Shown here: positions 36,852 to 47,055 of the stretch, piece by piece
Numbering within the stretch: position 1 is the stretch's first letter
Layout: every line of letters begins with the position of its first letter
NCBI RefSeq assembly: GCF_014644535.1
Contig: NZ_BMKW01000009.1
Location: 177,015-241,014 of the forward strand
Reading direction: 5' to 3'
DNA: 64,000 nucleotides
Source of the DNA: Neoroseomonas lacus
GTDB lineage: Bacteria > Pseudomonadota > Alphaproteobacteria > Acetobacterales > Acetobacteraceae
The notes under the pieces: generated by a model
Seen by the model: the letters and a program-made list of their open reading frames with translations, nothing else
Databases searched by the model: none
Told to the model about the DNA's origin: nothing
Translations under genes and position numbers: made by a program

Positions 36852-38018
36852 TCAGCCCGCGCGATGGTTGCGCCCCGTCAGCGCCAATACGGCGCCGAGC
36901 AGCGCCACGGCCATGGCGAAGGGGCCGAAGCCGATGAAACCGATCTCGGCCATGATCCAGCCGCCCAGCGTGGCGGCCCCAAGCCAGCCGAGACTCGCCG
37001 CTGTCACATTCAGCCCCAGAACCGTGCCGCGCACCTCGTCGGGCACATTGGCGAGGGCTGCCATGAGGCTCGGCCGCGACATCGCGCTGAAGGTGGCGTA
37101 GGCGAAGCCGAGCGCCACCGTGCCGGCGAGGCCCGGCGTCCAGCTGAACAGCACCAGCGCCGCGCCGCCCGAGCCGATCATCGCCATGGCGAAGGTGTGC
37201 GACCGGTCCGCGAAGCGATCCGCCGCCTGGCCGCCGATGATGGTGCCGAGGATATTCCCCAGCGCCACCAACCCCAGCGGGATCGCCACCCCCGCCGGCG
37301 TCAGCCCATAGGTCGCCTGCAGGAAGGTCGCGAAATAGACCACGGTAAGGCCGTAGCAGACACGTTCCGCCACACCCATCGAGAGAAGCCGCAGCACCGG
37401 CCCCGTCATAGCGCTGCGCATGCTGGGCCGCGCGGGCTGTGCCCCCGAGGCGCTGCCCGCCGGCGGCCGCAGCGTGGTCACGAACAACCCGATCGCGGCG
37501 AGCACCGCGACGCTGGCCACCACGCGGTTGACGCCGCGCCAGCCAATGGAGGACCCGATCCAGGCCGCCAGCGGCACGCCGACCAGCAGGGCGAGCGACT
37601 GCCCCGCCATCACCCAACCGAGCGCCCGCCCGCGCTGACGATCGGCCGTGCGCGCCGAGGCTTCGGTCATGATCACGCCGGTGAAGCCGCCGGCAAAGGC
37701 ACCCGCCACCGTCGCCCAGAACGCCACGCCAAGAAAGCTCTGCGCCAGCGACAGGCAGACGAGGCAGGCCGCCAGCCCGAGCGGCCCGCCGACCAGGAAG
37801 GGCCGCCGCCCCCAGCGATCCGACGCCGTGCCGGCGAAGACCGATGACACGCCCCAGGAGATCGACGTCGCCGCCATCAGGTTCGCCACCATCGGCAGGC
37901 TGGCCGACAGGTCGCGCGCCATCTCGATGAGGAACGGCGCGCGCGTGGTGCCCGAGGACGACGCGGCGAACATGCCAAGGCAGGCGGCCGCGAGCAGCGC
38001 CCAGGGCAGTGTCGGCAC
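36852..38018 (-). CDS. MFS transporter
   Basis: 388 residues from GTG 38018, about 12 helices. The loop 2-3 motif ASDRWGRRPFLVGGPLGL and the second-half counterpart GGQAADRFADRSHTFAMAMIG define a major facilitator, with the drug/H+ antiporter look of 12-helix efflux pumps. Substrate unknown. It starts 9 bases after the dienelactone hydrolase stop, so the two are one operon. A 14-bp palindrome overlaps its start codon. Confidence 0.88.
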   Translation of the reverse strand: MPTLPWALLAAACLGMFAASSSGTTRAPFLIEMARDLSASLPMVANLMAATSISWGVSSVFAGTASDRWGRRPFLVGGPLGLAACLVCLSLAQSFLGVAFWATVAGAFAGGFTGVIMTEASARTADRQRGRALGWVMAGQSLALLVGVPLAAWIGSSIGWRGVNRVVASVAVLAAIGLFVTTLRPPAGSASGAQPARPSMRSAMTGPVLRLLSMGVAERVCYGLTVVYFATFLQATYGLTPAGVAIPLGLVALGNILGTIIGGQAADRFADRSHTFAMAMIGSGGAALVLFSWTPGLAGTVALGFAYATFSAMSRPSLMAALANVPDEVRGTVLGLNVTAASLGWLGAATLGGWIMAEIGFIGFGPFAMAVALLGAVLALTGRNHRAG

Positions 38019-38027
38019 GATCGTGCC

Positions 38028-38774
38028 TCAGCCCCCGTCCAGCCGACGCCGATACAGCGAGATAAGTCGTTCCCAATGCCGTTCGGCGGCCGGCTTATCG
38101 TAGCAATGCCGCTGCGGGAAGGCGAAGCCGTGATGCACCGCCGGGTGGATTTCCAACTCGCCCGCCGCGCCCGAGGCCTCGAACAACGCGCGCAATTCGG
38201 CGACCATCGGCAACGGTGCAAGCTCGTCATGTTCGGCGCAGGAAATGTACAGCTCGGCATGGCCCTGGCCGAGCGTCAGATGCGGGCTTTCCTCGGCCTC
38301 GCTGACCAGCCAGGTGCCGTAGAACGACGCCGCGGCGGCAACGCGCCCCGGATACCGCGCCGCGGCGGCCAGCGCGAAGGGCCCGCTCATGCAGTACCCG
38401 TGCACGCCGATCGGGCCGGGCGCGGCGATGCCGCTGCGGTCGAGATACGCGATCATGTCGGCGACATCGCCCATCACCGGCGGGATGGTCATCTTCGTGC
38501 GGATGGCGCGCATGCGGTCGCGTTCCGGGTCGCCCATCACCAGCACGCCGGGGCCGAACGTGGTGTTCCGCCCGGCGCGGTAATACAGGTTCGGCAACAG
38601 CACGCAGTAGCCGACGGTCGCGAGGCGCCGGGCCATGTCATGCAACTCCTCGCGGATGCCCGGCGCGTCCATCAGCATCAGCACGGCGGGACAGGGGCCG
38701 CCGCGTTCGGGCCGGACGATGAAGGTCTCCATCGCGCCGTCGCGCGTCGCGATGTCCTCGATGCTCTCGATCAT
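38028..38774 (-). CDS. Dienelactone hydrolase family protein
   Basis: 248 residues from ATG 38774. Alpha/beta hydrolase with a Cys nucleophile in GVHGYCMSGPFAL, an acid in SCAEHDELAP and His in VHHGFAFPQR, the C-D-H triad of dienelactone hydrolases. The family opens lactones, such as dienelactone in chlorocatechol breakdown, but many members have other ester substrates. Operon with the MFS transporter. Confidence 0.9.
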   Translation of the reverse strand: MIESIEDIATRDGAMETFIVRPERGGPCPAVLMLMDAPGIREELHDMARRLATVGYCVLLPNLYYRAGRNTTFGPGVLVMGDPERDRMRAIRTKMTIPPVMGDVADMIAYLDRSGIAAPGPIGVHGYCMSGPFALAAAARYPGRVAAAASFYGTWLVSEAEESPHLTLGQGHAELYISCAEHDELAPLPMVAELRALFEASGAAGELEIHPAVHHGFAFPQRHCYDKPAAERHWERLISLYRRRLDGG

Positions 38775-38874
38775 GGTCGTTCCCCCGCCGCGTTGTGCCG
38801 GCAGGCTAGCCCCCGTCTGGACGAATGGCGATGGGCGGGGGACAGTCGGCCATCCGCCACGGAGGGAATGCCGC

Positions 38875-39465
38875 ATGAAGCTCGCCTATTCGCCCGCCAG
38901 CCCCTATGTCCGCAAATGCTGGGCGCTCGCCATCAAGCGTGGCGTGGACAGTCGCATCGAGCTGTGGAAGGTGGGCACCACCGCTCCCGAGCTCGCCGCG
39001 GTGAACCCGCTGTCGAAGATCCCGACCTTCGTCACCGATGAAGGCCAGGTGCTCTACGACAGCCCGGTGATCTGCGAATACATCGACAGCCTGGGCGATG
39101 CGCCGCCTTGCATCCCGCCCGCCAGCCCGGCGCGGTGGAAGGCGCTGACGCTCGAAGCGCTCGGCGACGGCATCCTGGACGCGACGCAGCCGCGTCGGCG
39201 CGAAGTCGCGCTGCCGCAGGACGATGGCCGCAAGGAATACATCGCGACGCAGCAGGGCAAGGTTACCCGCGCCCTGGCCGCGCTTGAAGCCGAGACCCTC
39301 GGCGACCTCGAGACGATCGGCGACATCACCGTGGCCTGCGCGCTCGGCTACCTCGATTTCCGCTACCCGCATGAACCCTGGCGTCCGGGCCACCCGAAGC
39401 TTGCGGCGTGGTATGAGCGCGTGGTGGCGATGCCGCCGATGGCGCAGAGCATGCCGCCGGCCTGA
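38875..39465 (+). CDS. Glutathione S-transferase family protein
   Basis: 196 residues from ATG 38875 with GGAGGG upstream. The thioredoxin-fold N-domain (MKLAYSPASPYVRKCWALAI) has the S-P-x-x-R-K-C active-site region, cis-Pro in SKIPTFV and the glutathione-binding D-S in YDSPVICEYI. The C-domain is helical. Substrate unknown. Divergent from the hydrolase/MFS operon. Confidence 0.9.
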   Translation: MKLAYSPASPYVRKCWALAIKRGVDSRIELWKVGTTAPELAAVNPLSKIPTFVTDEGQVLYDSPVICEYIDSLGDAPPCIPPASPARWKALTLEALGDGILDATQPRRREVALPQDDGRKEYIATQQGKVTRALAALEAETLGDLETIGDITVACALGYLDFRYPHEPWRPGHPKLAAWYERVVAMPPMAQSMPPA

Positions 39466-39649
39466 ACCCTGGTTGGACATGCGCCCGCGCGCGCATGTCC
39501 ACCGCTGGCATCGGCCCGGTGGCGCATTGATGCATGACCCGCACCCGGCGCGGGCAATACCTGCCTTCTTCGCGGGCGCCCGCGCCGGACTTGCTGCATG
39601 GCGACAGCGCCGATAGCCTCCGCACGCAGCATCGCAGCGGGGTTTCATC

Positions 39650-42600
39650 GTGGCGCTTTCATCCGCTCGCTACCGGCTCGGTTTCGACATCGGCGGCACC
39701 TTCACCGATTTCGTGCTGCTGGACGCCGCGACCGGCGGCATCACGCTGTACAAATGCCTGACCACGCCGGCCGATCCGGCGGAAGGCGCGCTCACCGGCA
39801 TCCGCGCCATCACCGAACAGGCCGGCATCGCGGTGGCCGATTTGTCGGAAGTGCTGCATGGCACGACGCTCGTCACCAACGCGCTGATCGAACGACGCGG
39901 GGCGACGACCGGTCTGTTGACGACGCACGGCTTCCGCGACGTGCTCGAGCTCGGCATCGAGCAGCGCTACGATATCTACGACCTGTTCCTGAAATTCCCC
40001 GACCCGATCGTACCGCGCCGCCGCCGCATTGAGGTCACCGAACGCGTGACGCATGATGGCCAGGTCGTCGCCCCGCTCGACCTCGCGGAAGTGCGTGCCG
40101 CCGGCGCCAAGCTGCTGGCCGAAGGCTGCACCGCCATCGCCATCTGCTTCCTGCATGCCTATGCCAACCCCGCCCATGAACAGGCCGCGGCCGCCGTGCT
40201 GCGCGAGGCCTTTCCGCAACTCGCCATCAGCCTGTCGAGCGAAGTCGCCCCCGAAATCCGCGAATACGAACGCAGCGTCACCACCTGCGCCAATGCCTTC
40301 GTCCAACCGCTGATGGACCGCTATCTCGGCAAGCTGCTGCACGAATTCGATGCATTGGGCTTCACCGGCACCCTGCGGCTGATGCAATCCGATGGCGGCC
40401 TCTGCGCGCCCGAGGTGGCGCGCGCCCTGCCGATCCGCCTGCTGGAATCTGGCCCGGCCGGCGGCGCGCTGGCGACGGTGCTGTTCGCCCGCGCGGCGGG
40501 GCTGCCCGATGCGCTCGCCTTCGACATGGGCGGCACCACCGCCAAGGCCTGCCTGATCGAGAATGGCCGCGCCGAAGTCGCGCCCATGATGGAAGCCGCG
40601 CGCGTGCACCGCTTCAAGCGCGGCTCCGGCCTGCCGATCCGCGCGCCGGTCGTCGACATGATCGAGATCGGCGCCGGCGGCGGCTCCATCGCCGGCGTCG
40701 ACGAGACCGGGTTGATCAAGGTCGGCCCGCATTCCGCCGGCGCCGATCCCGGCCCCGCCTGCTACGGCCGCGGCGGCCAGAAGGCGACGGTCACCGACGC
40801 CAACCTCCTGCTCGGCTACTACGATCCCGGCTTCTTCCTCGGCGGCGCCATGTCGCTGGACCTGCCGGCCGCGGAAGCCGCGCTCGGCCGGCTCGGCGCG
40901 CAACTCGGCCTGACGGCGATGGACGCCGCCTGGGGTGTGCATGCGGTGGTCTGCGAAGCGATGGCCGGTGCCGCGCGCGTGCATCTGGTCGAGAAGGGCC
41001 GCGACCCGCGCCGCTACGCCATGGTCGCCTTCGGCGGCGCAGGCCCGGCGCATGCGGTGCGCGTCGCGCGCATCCTCGGCATCCGCGAGGTGCTGGTGCC
41101 GCCCGCCTCGGGCGCGGCCTCGGCGCTGGGCTTCCTGGCCGCGCCACTCGCTTTCGAAATCTCGCGCAGCCTGATCGCGCCGCTCGGCGCCGACGCTGAT
41201 TTCGCCGCCATCGCCGCATCGCTGGCGAGCCTGGAAGCCGAAGCACGCGCAACCCTGCGCAAGGCCGGCGTCGCCGATACCGCGATGCGCGTCGAACGCA
41301 GCGCCGAGATGCGCCTGATCGGCCAGCTCCACCAGATCACCGTGCCGCTGCCCGACGGCAGCATCGACGCCGCGCGCCTGCCGGAGATCCGCGCCGCCTT
41401 CGTCGAAACCTACCAGCGCCTCTACACCCGCGTCGTCGAAGGCGCCGAGATCGAGCTGCTCTCCCTGCGCGTCCGCGTGCTCGGTCCCGAACCTTCCATC
41501 ACCGTCTCCGGCGCCGTCGGCACCGCGGTGGGCGAGGGCGAAGCCTTGAAGGGCAGCCGCCGCGCCTGGTTCGACGGCGCTTTCCATGACGCGCCGGTCT
41601 ATGACCGCTACCGCCTCAAGCCTGGCGACAGCGTGCCAGGCCCCGCCATCATCGAGGAACGCGAGGCCACCACTATCATCGCGCCGGGCGACACGCTCGC
41701 CGTCGATGCGGTGATGAACCTGCGCATCACCGTCGGTGCCACCGCCAAGGCCGAGGCGCTGGTCACCCCCGGCATGGCGCTCGACGTCGCCAAGGCGCGC
41801 ATCGAGGCCGACCCGATCGGGCTCGAGATCATGTGGTCGCGCCTGATCTCCATCGTCGAGGAGATGTGGCAGACCGTCTGCCGCACCGCCTATTCGCTGA
41901 TCATCGCCGAGGCGCAGGATTTCGCGAACGAAATCCTCGACCCGCAAGGCAACCCGCTGGCGCATTCACCGCGCGCCATGCCGCTGTTCAACCTGACCCT
42001 GACGCGCTGCGTGAAGGCGCTGCTGGAGCACTTCCCGGCCGAGACGCTGAAGCCGGGCGATGTGCTGGTCACCAACGACCCCTGGCTCTGCGCGGGCCAC
42101 CTGTTCGATATCGCGCTGGTCACGCCGGTGTTCCACGAGGGCCGCGTCGTTGCGCTGATGGGCACGGTCGGCCATGTCAGCGACATCGGCGGCGTGAAGG
42201 ACCCGCTGGCGGCGCGCGAGATCTACGACGAAGGCTTCCAGATCCCGCCGATGAAGCTCTACGCGGCGGGCGTGCCGGACCGCTCGCTGTTTCGCCTGAT
42301 GGCGCAGAACATCCGCAACAGTGACCAGGTGCTGGGCGACGTCGAATCCATGGTGACGGCCAATGCGCTCGGCGCGCAGCGCCTCGTCGCCTTCATGGAG
42401 GAATACGGGCTGCAGGACCTCGCCGCCCTGGCCGCCGTGGTGCAGGGCCGCAGCGAAGCCGCGACGCGTGCCGCGATCCGCGCCGTGCCCGATGGCGTCT
42501 ATGAAAGCGAGATCGAGAACCGCCCGCTCGGCGAAACGCTGCGCTACCGCGTGCGCGTCTACAAGCAGGGCGAGACCATCCATGTCGAACATGTGGAGGC

Positions 42601-43561
42601 GCCGCCGACCCTGCCGCGCGGCGGTCTCAACTGCACGATGAATGTCACGGCCGCGCATTCCTCTTACCCGCTGAAATGCATGCTGACGCCGAGCGTGCGC
42701 GGCAATGCCGGCTGCTACGCGCCGATCAGCGTGGTGGCGCCGGAAGGCTCCGCGCTGAACTGCCAGCCACCGGCCGCGGTGGCCTATCGCACGCGGCTGT
42801 CCTGGTTCATCGGGCCGAACCTCTATCGCGCCCTGGCGCCGGCCATTCCCGACAAGGTGCAGGCCTTCACCGGCCTGCCGAAATCCTTCGGCTTCTACGG
42901 CCGCAACAAGCAGGGTCGCGTCGCCTCCGACCACTTCTTCATGGGCGGCGGGCAGGGTGCTTCGTCGAAAGCCGATGGCAAGTCCGGGCTGCTGTTCCCC
43001 ACCAGCGCGGCGAATACGCCCGTCGAATTGCTGGAATCCCGCATGCCCGTGCTGGTCATGGAAAAGGGCCTGGTCGCCGATACCGGCGGGCCCGGGCGCC
43101 AGCGTGGCGGCCTGGGCCAGCGCATGCGCGCGCGGCGTCTGCTGGGCGGCACGGAGCCGATCATGGTCGGCCTCTATCCCGAAGGCGTTGGCCTGAAGCC
43201 GGAGGGCCTGTTCGGCGGCCGGCCCGGCGCGCCGGGGCGCGGCGCGGTGAAAGGGCCCGATGACGCGACGCCGCGCGATGTCGGCACCGGCGAAATGGTC
43301 GCCCTGTTCGATCCGGCCACCGAGATCGAAGGCCGCATCGCCGGCGGCTCCGGCTTCGGCGAGCCCTGGGCGCGCCCGATCGAAGCGGTGCAGGCCGACA
43401 TCGACGACGATTACATCACCCCTGACGGTGCCGCGCGGGACTATGGTGTCGTGCTCGGGGCCGATGGACGCATCGACCCCGTCGCGACCGCGCGGCGACG
43501 GGCTGCACAGCAAGACGGCGCGGACAGGGACATGGCGGCAACGACCGGGGGTTCAACATGA
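39650..43561 (+). CDS. Full-length hydantoinase/5-oxoprolinase (HyuA-HyuB fusion)
   Basis: 1303 residues from GTG 39650. HyuA part (about 1-705): GFDIGGTFTDFVLLD phosphate loop, HGTTLVTNALIER and AFDMGGTTAKACLIE, an acetate/sugar kinase-like ATPase. HyuB part (about 720-1290): GLEIMWSRLISIVEEMWQTV, NDPWLCAGHLFDIALVTPVF and GGFDEMGGGQGASSKADGK-type segment (FMGGGQGASSKADGK). The fusion matches eukaryotic and bacterial 5-oxoprolinases, which use ATP to open 5-membered cyclic imides. The next gene starts inside its stop codon, linking it to the transporter. Confidence 0.92.
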   Translation: MALSSARYRLGFDIGGTFTDFVLLDAATGGITLYKCLTTPADPAEGALTGIRAITEQAGIAVADLSEVLHGTTLVTNALIERRGATTGLLTTHGFRDVLELGIEQRYDIYDLFLKFPDPIVPRRRRIEVTERVTHDGQVVAPLDLAEVRAAGAKLLAEGCTAIAICFLHAYANPAHEQAAAAVLREAFPQLAISLSSEVAPEIREYERSVTTCANAFVQPLMDRYLGKLLHEFDALGFTGTLRLMQSDGGLCAPEVARALPIRLLESGPAGGALATVLFARAAGLPDALAFDMGGTTAKACLIENGRAEVAPMMEAARVHRFKRGSGLPIRAPVVDMIEIGAGGGSIAGVDETGLIKVGPHSAGADPGPACYGRGGQKATVTDANLLLGYYDPGFFLGGAMSLDLPAAEAALGRLGAQLGLTAMDAAWGVHAVVCEAMAGAARVHLVEKGRDPRRYAMVAFGGAGPAHAVRVARILGIREVLVPPASGAASALGFLAAPLAFEISRSLIAPLGADADFAAIAASLASLEAEARATLRKAGVADTAMRVERSAEMRLIGQLHQITVPLPDGSIDAARLPEIRAAFVETYQRLYTRVVEGAEIELLSLRVRVLGPEPSITVSGAVGTAVGEGEALKGSRRAWFDGAFHDAPVYDRYRLKPGDSVPGPAIIEEREATTIIAPGDTLAVDAVMNLRITVGATAKAEALVTPGMALDVAKARIEADPIGLEIMWSRLISIVEEMWQTVCRTAYSLIIAEAQDFANEILDPQGNPLAHSPRAMPLFNLTLTRCVKALLEHFPAETLKPGDVLVTNDPWLCAGHLFDIALVTPVFHEGRVVALMGTVGHVSDIGGVKDPLAAREIYDEGFQIPPMKLYAAGVPDRSLFRLMAQNIRNSDQVLGDVESMVTANALGAQRLVAFMEEYGLQDLAALAAVVQGRSEAATRAAIRAVPDGVYESEIENRPLGETLRYRVRVYKQGETIHVEHVEAPPTLPRGGLNCTMNVTAAHSSYPLKCMLTPSVRGNAGCYAPISVVAPEGSALNCQPPAAVAYRTRLSWFIGPNLYRALAPAIPDKVQAFTGLPKSFGFYGRNKQGRVASDHFFMGGGQGASSKADGKSGLLFPTSAANTPVELLESRMPVLVMEKGLVADTGGPGRQRGGLGQRMRARRLLGGTEPIMVGLYPEGVGLKPEGLFGGRPGAPGRGAVKGPDDATPRDVGTGEMVALFDPATEIEGRIAGGSGFGEPWARPIEAVQADIDDDYITPDGAARDYGVVLGADGRIDPVATARRRAAQQDGADRDMAATTGGST

Positions 43562-45150
43562 ACGATCAACTTTCTCGACGCGGCCTGCTGGGCGGCGCCG
43601 CACTCCTCGCGGCGAGCGCGCCTGGCGTCTCCTGGGCCTTCGAACGCGACGGCAACCGCAAGGTGCTCGTCTTCTCGGGCAACCAGGCGGTGCCGGTGCT
43701 CGACCCGCATATCCGCTACGACTGGTCGACGCGCATGATCCAGCAAGGCGTGTACGACGCGCTGCTGAAGTATGAGGGCGACCCGCCACGCATCGTGCCC
43801 TGGCTGGCGGAGCGGCATGAAGTCTCGCCCAACGGCCTGACCTACACCTTCCACCTCGTCGGCAACGCGAAGTTCCACAATGGCGACCCTGTCGATGCGG
43901 AAGCCGTGCGCTTTTCCTTCGAGCGCGGCCTGAAGCTGAATGCCGGCATCGCCTGGATGCTGAAGGACTTCCTCAAGCCCGAGAAGATCGTCGCGGTCGA
44001 CCCGCGCACCGTCACCTTCACGCTGGAACGCCCCTTCGCGCCGTTCATTTCCTACGTGCCCTGGTGGTACATCGTGAACCCGAAGCAGGTGATGGCGAAC
44101 CAGGAAGGCGACGACCTCGGCCGCAAGTGGATGACCGAGAACGACGCCGGCTCCGGTCCGTTCAAGTTGCGCCGCTTCGACGCCAATACGCTGATGCATC
44201 TGGAGAACGTGCCCGACTATTGGAAGGGCTGGCCGATGGCGGAGGCGGCGCGTCCGTCCGGCATCATCTACCGCATCATCCGCGAGGCGGCGCCGCGCAA
44301 GGCCGCGCTGCAGCGGCGCGAGGCCGACATCATCACTAACATCACGCCGGACGATATCGAACAACTCGCCCGTGTGCCCGGCGTCGCGATCGAAAATCAC
44401 AAGGGCTCGACCACCTTCGGCATCAAGTTCAACTGCCAGCAGGGGCCGACCGCCGACATCAACCTGCGCAAGGCGATCGCCTACGCCTTCGACTATGACG
44501 CGCTGCTCGCCATCACCAACGGCTTTGCCGCGCTGATGACGAGCCCTTTCCCGGCCTCGATGGCCGGCCACATCGATGTCCCCGGCATCCCGCGCAAGGA
44601 CGTCGACAAGGCGCGCGACTTCCTCAAGCGATCCGGCACGCCGAATGGCGGGCTCGAGCTGGAATACGTCCATGTCCAGGGGCTCGAAGAGGCGCGGCGG
44701 GTCGGCCTCGTGCTGCTCGACAGCCTGCGCGCATTGGACATCAAGGTGAACATCGTCGGCCAGCCTTGGACGACGATGACCAGCCGCGGCTCGAAGCCCG
44801 ACACCGCGCCCAACATGATGTCGATCTATGTCACGCCCGTCGGCACCGACCCCGACACCGTCGCCTACCAATACCACCGCGCCTCCTGGGGCCTCTATTA
44901 CGGCACCGCCCATTACGACAACCCCGAGGTCTCACGCTGGATCGACGAGGCGCGCGCCGAGACTGACAACGCCAAGCGCATGGCGCTGTACGCGCGTATC
45001 CAGACGCAGATCGTCGCCGACCAGCCGGAGATCTTCGGCATGGTGGCCAACCGCATCTGGGCGCGGCGCGACTATGTGAACGGTTTCAGCTTCTCCCCGG
45101 TGCGCTTCACCGGCGAGATCGACCTCTACCCGCTCTGGGTGGCGGGCTGA
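43558..45150 (+). CDS. Family 5 (dipeptide-type) substrate-binding protein
   Basis: 530 residues. N-terminus MNDQLSRRGLLGGAALLAAS is a twin-arginine-like signal ending near SWAFE. SBP_bac_5 motifs: LAERHEVSPNGLTYTFHLV, NAKFHNGDPVDAEAVRFSFE and GIKFNCQQGPTADINLRKAI. ATGA overlap with the oxoprolinase gene suggests that the ligand is related to its substrate, for example pyroglutamyl or cyclic-imide compounds. That is inference. Confidence 0.93.
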   Translation: MNDQLSRRGLLGGAALLAASAPGVSWAFERDGNRKVLVFSGNQAVPVLDPHIRYDWSTRMIQQGVYDALLKYEGDPPRIVPWLAERHEVSPNGLTYTFHLVGNAKFHNGDPVDAEAVRFSFERGLKLNAGIAWMLKDFLKPEKIVAVDPRTVTFTLERPFAPFISYVPWWYIVNPKQVMANQEGDDLGRKWMTENDAGSGPFKLRRFDANTLMHLENVPDYWKGWPMAEAARPSGIIYRIIREAAPRKAALQRREADIITNITPDDIEQLARVPGVAIENHKGSTTFGIKFNCQQGPTADINLRKAIAYAFDYDALLAITNGFAALMTSPFPASMAGHIDVPGIPRKDVDKARDFLKRSGTPNGGLELEYVHVQGLEEARRVGLVLLDSLRALDIKVNIVGQPWTTMTSRGSKPDTAPNMMSIYVTPVGTDPDTVAYQYHRASWGLYYGTAHYDNPEVSRWIDEARAETDNAKRMALYARIQTQIVADQPEIFGMVANRIWARRDYVNGFSFSPVRFTGEIDLYPLWVAG

Positions 45151-45157
45151 ATCCCGG

Positions 45158-46165
45158 GTGGCGGGCTACATCCTTCGCCGCATCGGCCTTGCGGGGCTGA
45201 TGCTGTTCGGGCTGGTCTGCCTGACCTTCGTCATCGCCAATGTGGCGCCGTCGGACCCGGCGGCGCTCGCGGCCGGCCCGGATGCGGGCCGGTCGCAGAT
45301 CGAACAGGCGCGCCGCGAATACGGTCTCGACAAGCCGCTGCCCGAACAATTCCTGCGCTACGTCACCGACCTGGCGCAGGGCAATTTTGGCCGCTCCATC
45401 GCGACGGGCCGCTCGGTCGGCACCGACCTCGCGCGCTACTTCCCCGCGACGCTGGAATTGGTGATCCTGGCCATGCTGCTGGGCGTCTTGCTTGGCGTGC
45501 CGCTCGGCGTGGTCTCCGCCCTGCGCAAGGATGGCCCGGTCGATCATGTGACGCGCATCTTCGCCGTCTCCGGCATCGCGCTGCCGCCCTTCTGGTTCGG
45601 CCTGCTGCTGCAACTCGCCTTCGCGACCTGGCTGGGGCTGCTGCCGACCAGCGGTCGCATCTCCGTCTTCACCGAACCGCCCGACCCGATCACCGGCCTG
45701 CTGCTGCTCGACAACACCCTGCGCGGCCAATGGCCACTGTTTCGCGAGGCGCTGTCCTACATCATCCTGCCGGCGATCGTGCTGTCGTTGCCCTGTCTCG
45801 CCTCCATTCTGCGCGTGAACCGTTCCGAGATGGTCGAGGCGCTGCGCATGGACTACGTCGTCGCCGCTCGCGCGCATGGTGTGACACCCTGGCGCATCGT
45901 CATGGTGCATGCGCTGAAGAACGCGATGCTGCCCACCCTCGCCATCATCGGCCTGCGCTGGGGCTGGATGATGAGCAGCACCGTGCTGGTCGAAACGGTG
46001 TTCGACTGGCCGGGCATCGGCCTCTACGCTGTCTCCTCCGCCATCGCCGGTGACTTCAAGCCGGTGATGGGCGTGACGCTGATCGTCGGCCTCAACTTCA
46101 TGGTGGCGAACCTGATCGTTGATCTCCTCTACGGCGTGCTCGACCCACGCCTGCGGCGGGCGTGA
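45158..46165 (+). CDS. Dipeptide-type ABC transporter permease, DppB-like
   Basis: 335 residues from GTG 45158, 7 bases after the binding-protein stop. AGYILRRIGLAGLMLFGLVC, VAPSDPAALAAGP, EYGLDKPLPEQFLRYV and the loop AARAHGVTPWRIVMVHALKN are DppB hallmarks. Stop shares one base with the dppC start. Confidence 0.94.
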   Translation: MAGYILRRIGLAGLMLFGLVCLTFVIANVAPSDPAALAAGPDAGRSQIEQARREYGLDKPLPEQFLRYVTDLAQGNFGRSIATGRSVGTDLARYFPATLELVILAMLLGVLLGVPLGVVSALRKDGPVDHVTRIFAVSGIALPPFWFGLLLQLAFATWLGLLPTSGRISVFTEPPDPITGLLLLDNTLRGQWPLFREALSYIILPAIVLSLPCLASILRVNRSEMVEALRMDYVVAARAHGVTPWRIVMVHALKNAMLPTLAIIGLRWGWMMSSTVLVETVFDWPGIGLYAVSSAIAGDFKPVMGVTLIVGLNFMVANLIVDLLYGVLDPRLRRA

Positions 46166-47055
46166 TGTCCGCCATCGCCGAGGAAACTGTCGCCGCCCCG
46201 CCACGCCGCCGCCTGCGTCTCGCCCTCTGGCTGCTCACGCGCTCCTTCTCCTCCATGCTCGGCCTGTTCCTGGTGACGGCGATCGTCGCGCTGGCGCTGC
46301 TCGGCCCCTGGATCGTGCCCTATCCCGACGACGTGCAGGGCGGCATCAATCTCGCCAACAAGCTGCAGCCGCCATCCTTCGCCCATTGGCTCGGCACGGA
46401 CGAAGTCGGCAACGACATCCTCACCCGCGTCATCATCGGCGCGCGCATCTCGCTGCTGGTGGGCATCGGCATCACCGTCGCCGCCGCAATCATCGGCGTG
46501 CCGCTTGGCATCCTCGCCGGCCTCGCCGGCGGGCGCCTACGCGAAGTGATTATGCGCTTCACCGATCTGTTCCTCTCCGTCCCCGGCCTGGTGCTGGCCA
46601 TCGCGCTGGTCGCCGCCCTCGGCCCCGGCATTGTCAACGCCATGATCGCACTGATCCTCGTCTGGTGGCCCGGCTATGTGCGGCTGGCGGAAGCCAAGGC
46701 GCTGTCGATCCGTGACGAAGCCTATATCGAAGCCGCCCGCGTCGCCGGCGCCTCCCGTGCGCGCATCCTGCGTCGCCACGTGCTGCCCAACAGCATCTCG
46801 CCGCTGATCGTGAAGATGAGCATGGACATCGGCCAGGCGATCCTCGCCGTCGCCTCGCTCGGCTTCATCGGCCTCGGCGCCAAGCCGCCGACACCCGAAT
46901 GGGGCGCGATGATCTCCATCGCCCGCGGCTACATGCCCGATTGGTGGTGGTACGCCGTGGCGCCGGGGGTGTTCATCTACCTCGCCGTGCTCGGCTTCAA
47001 CCTGCTGGGCGACGGGCTGCGCGACATCCTCGACCCGCGGAGCAATCGCGGATGA
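46165..47055 (+). CDS. Dipeptide-type ABC transporter permease, DppC-like
   Basis: 296 residues from ATG 46165. FAHWLGTDEVGNDILTRVII, the loop AARVAGASRARILRRHVLPN and SLGFIGLGAKPPTPEWGAM identify DppC. Overlaps the ATPase gene by 4 bases. Confidence 0.94.
   Translation: MSAIAEETVAAPPRRRLRLALWLLTRSFSSMLGLFLVTAIVALALLGPWIVPYPDDVQGGINLANKLQPPSFAHWLGTDEVGNDILTRVIIGARISLLVGIGITVAAAIIGVPLGILAGLAGGRLREVIMRFTDLFLSVPGLVLAIALVAALGPGIVNAMIALILVWWPGYVRLAEAKALSIRDEAYIEAARVAGASRARILRRHVLPNSISPLIVKMSMDIGQAILAVASLGFIGLGAKPPTPEWGAMISIARGYMPDWWWYAVAPGVFIYLAVLGFNLLGDGLRDILDPRSNRG

Noticed and set aside
38014..38027. Perfect 14-bp palindrome GGCACGATCGTGCC over the MFS GTG start
   Set aside because: It is a single short palindrome formed by start-codon context between two genes of one operon; no second copy or regulator supports an operator.
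39659..41965. A 768-residue antisense frame over the oxoprolinase fusion (and similar long ones at 16223-18178 and 1066-2205)
   Set aside because: GC-rich third positions remove stops on the opposite strand; no domain, signal or ribosome-binding site supports them.
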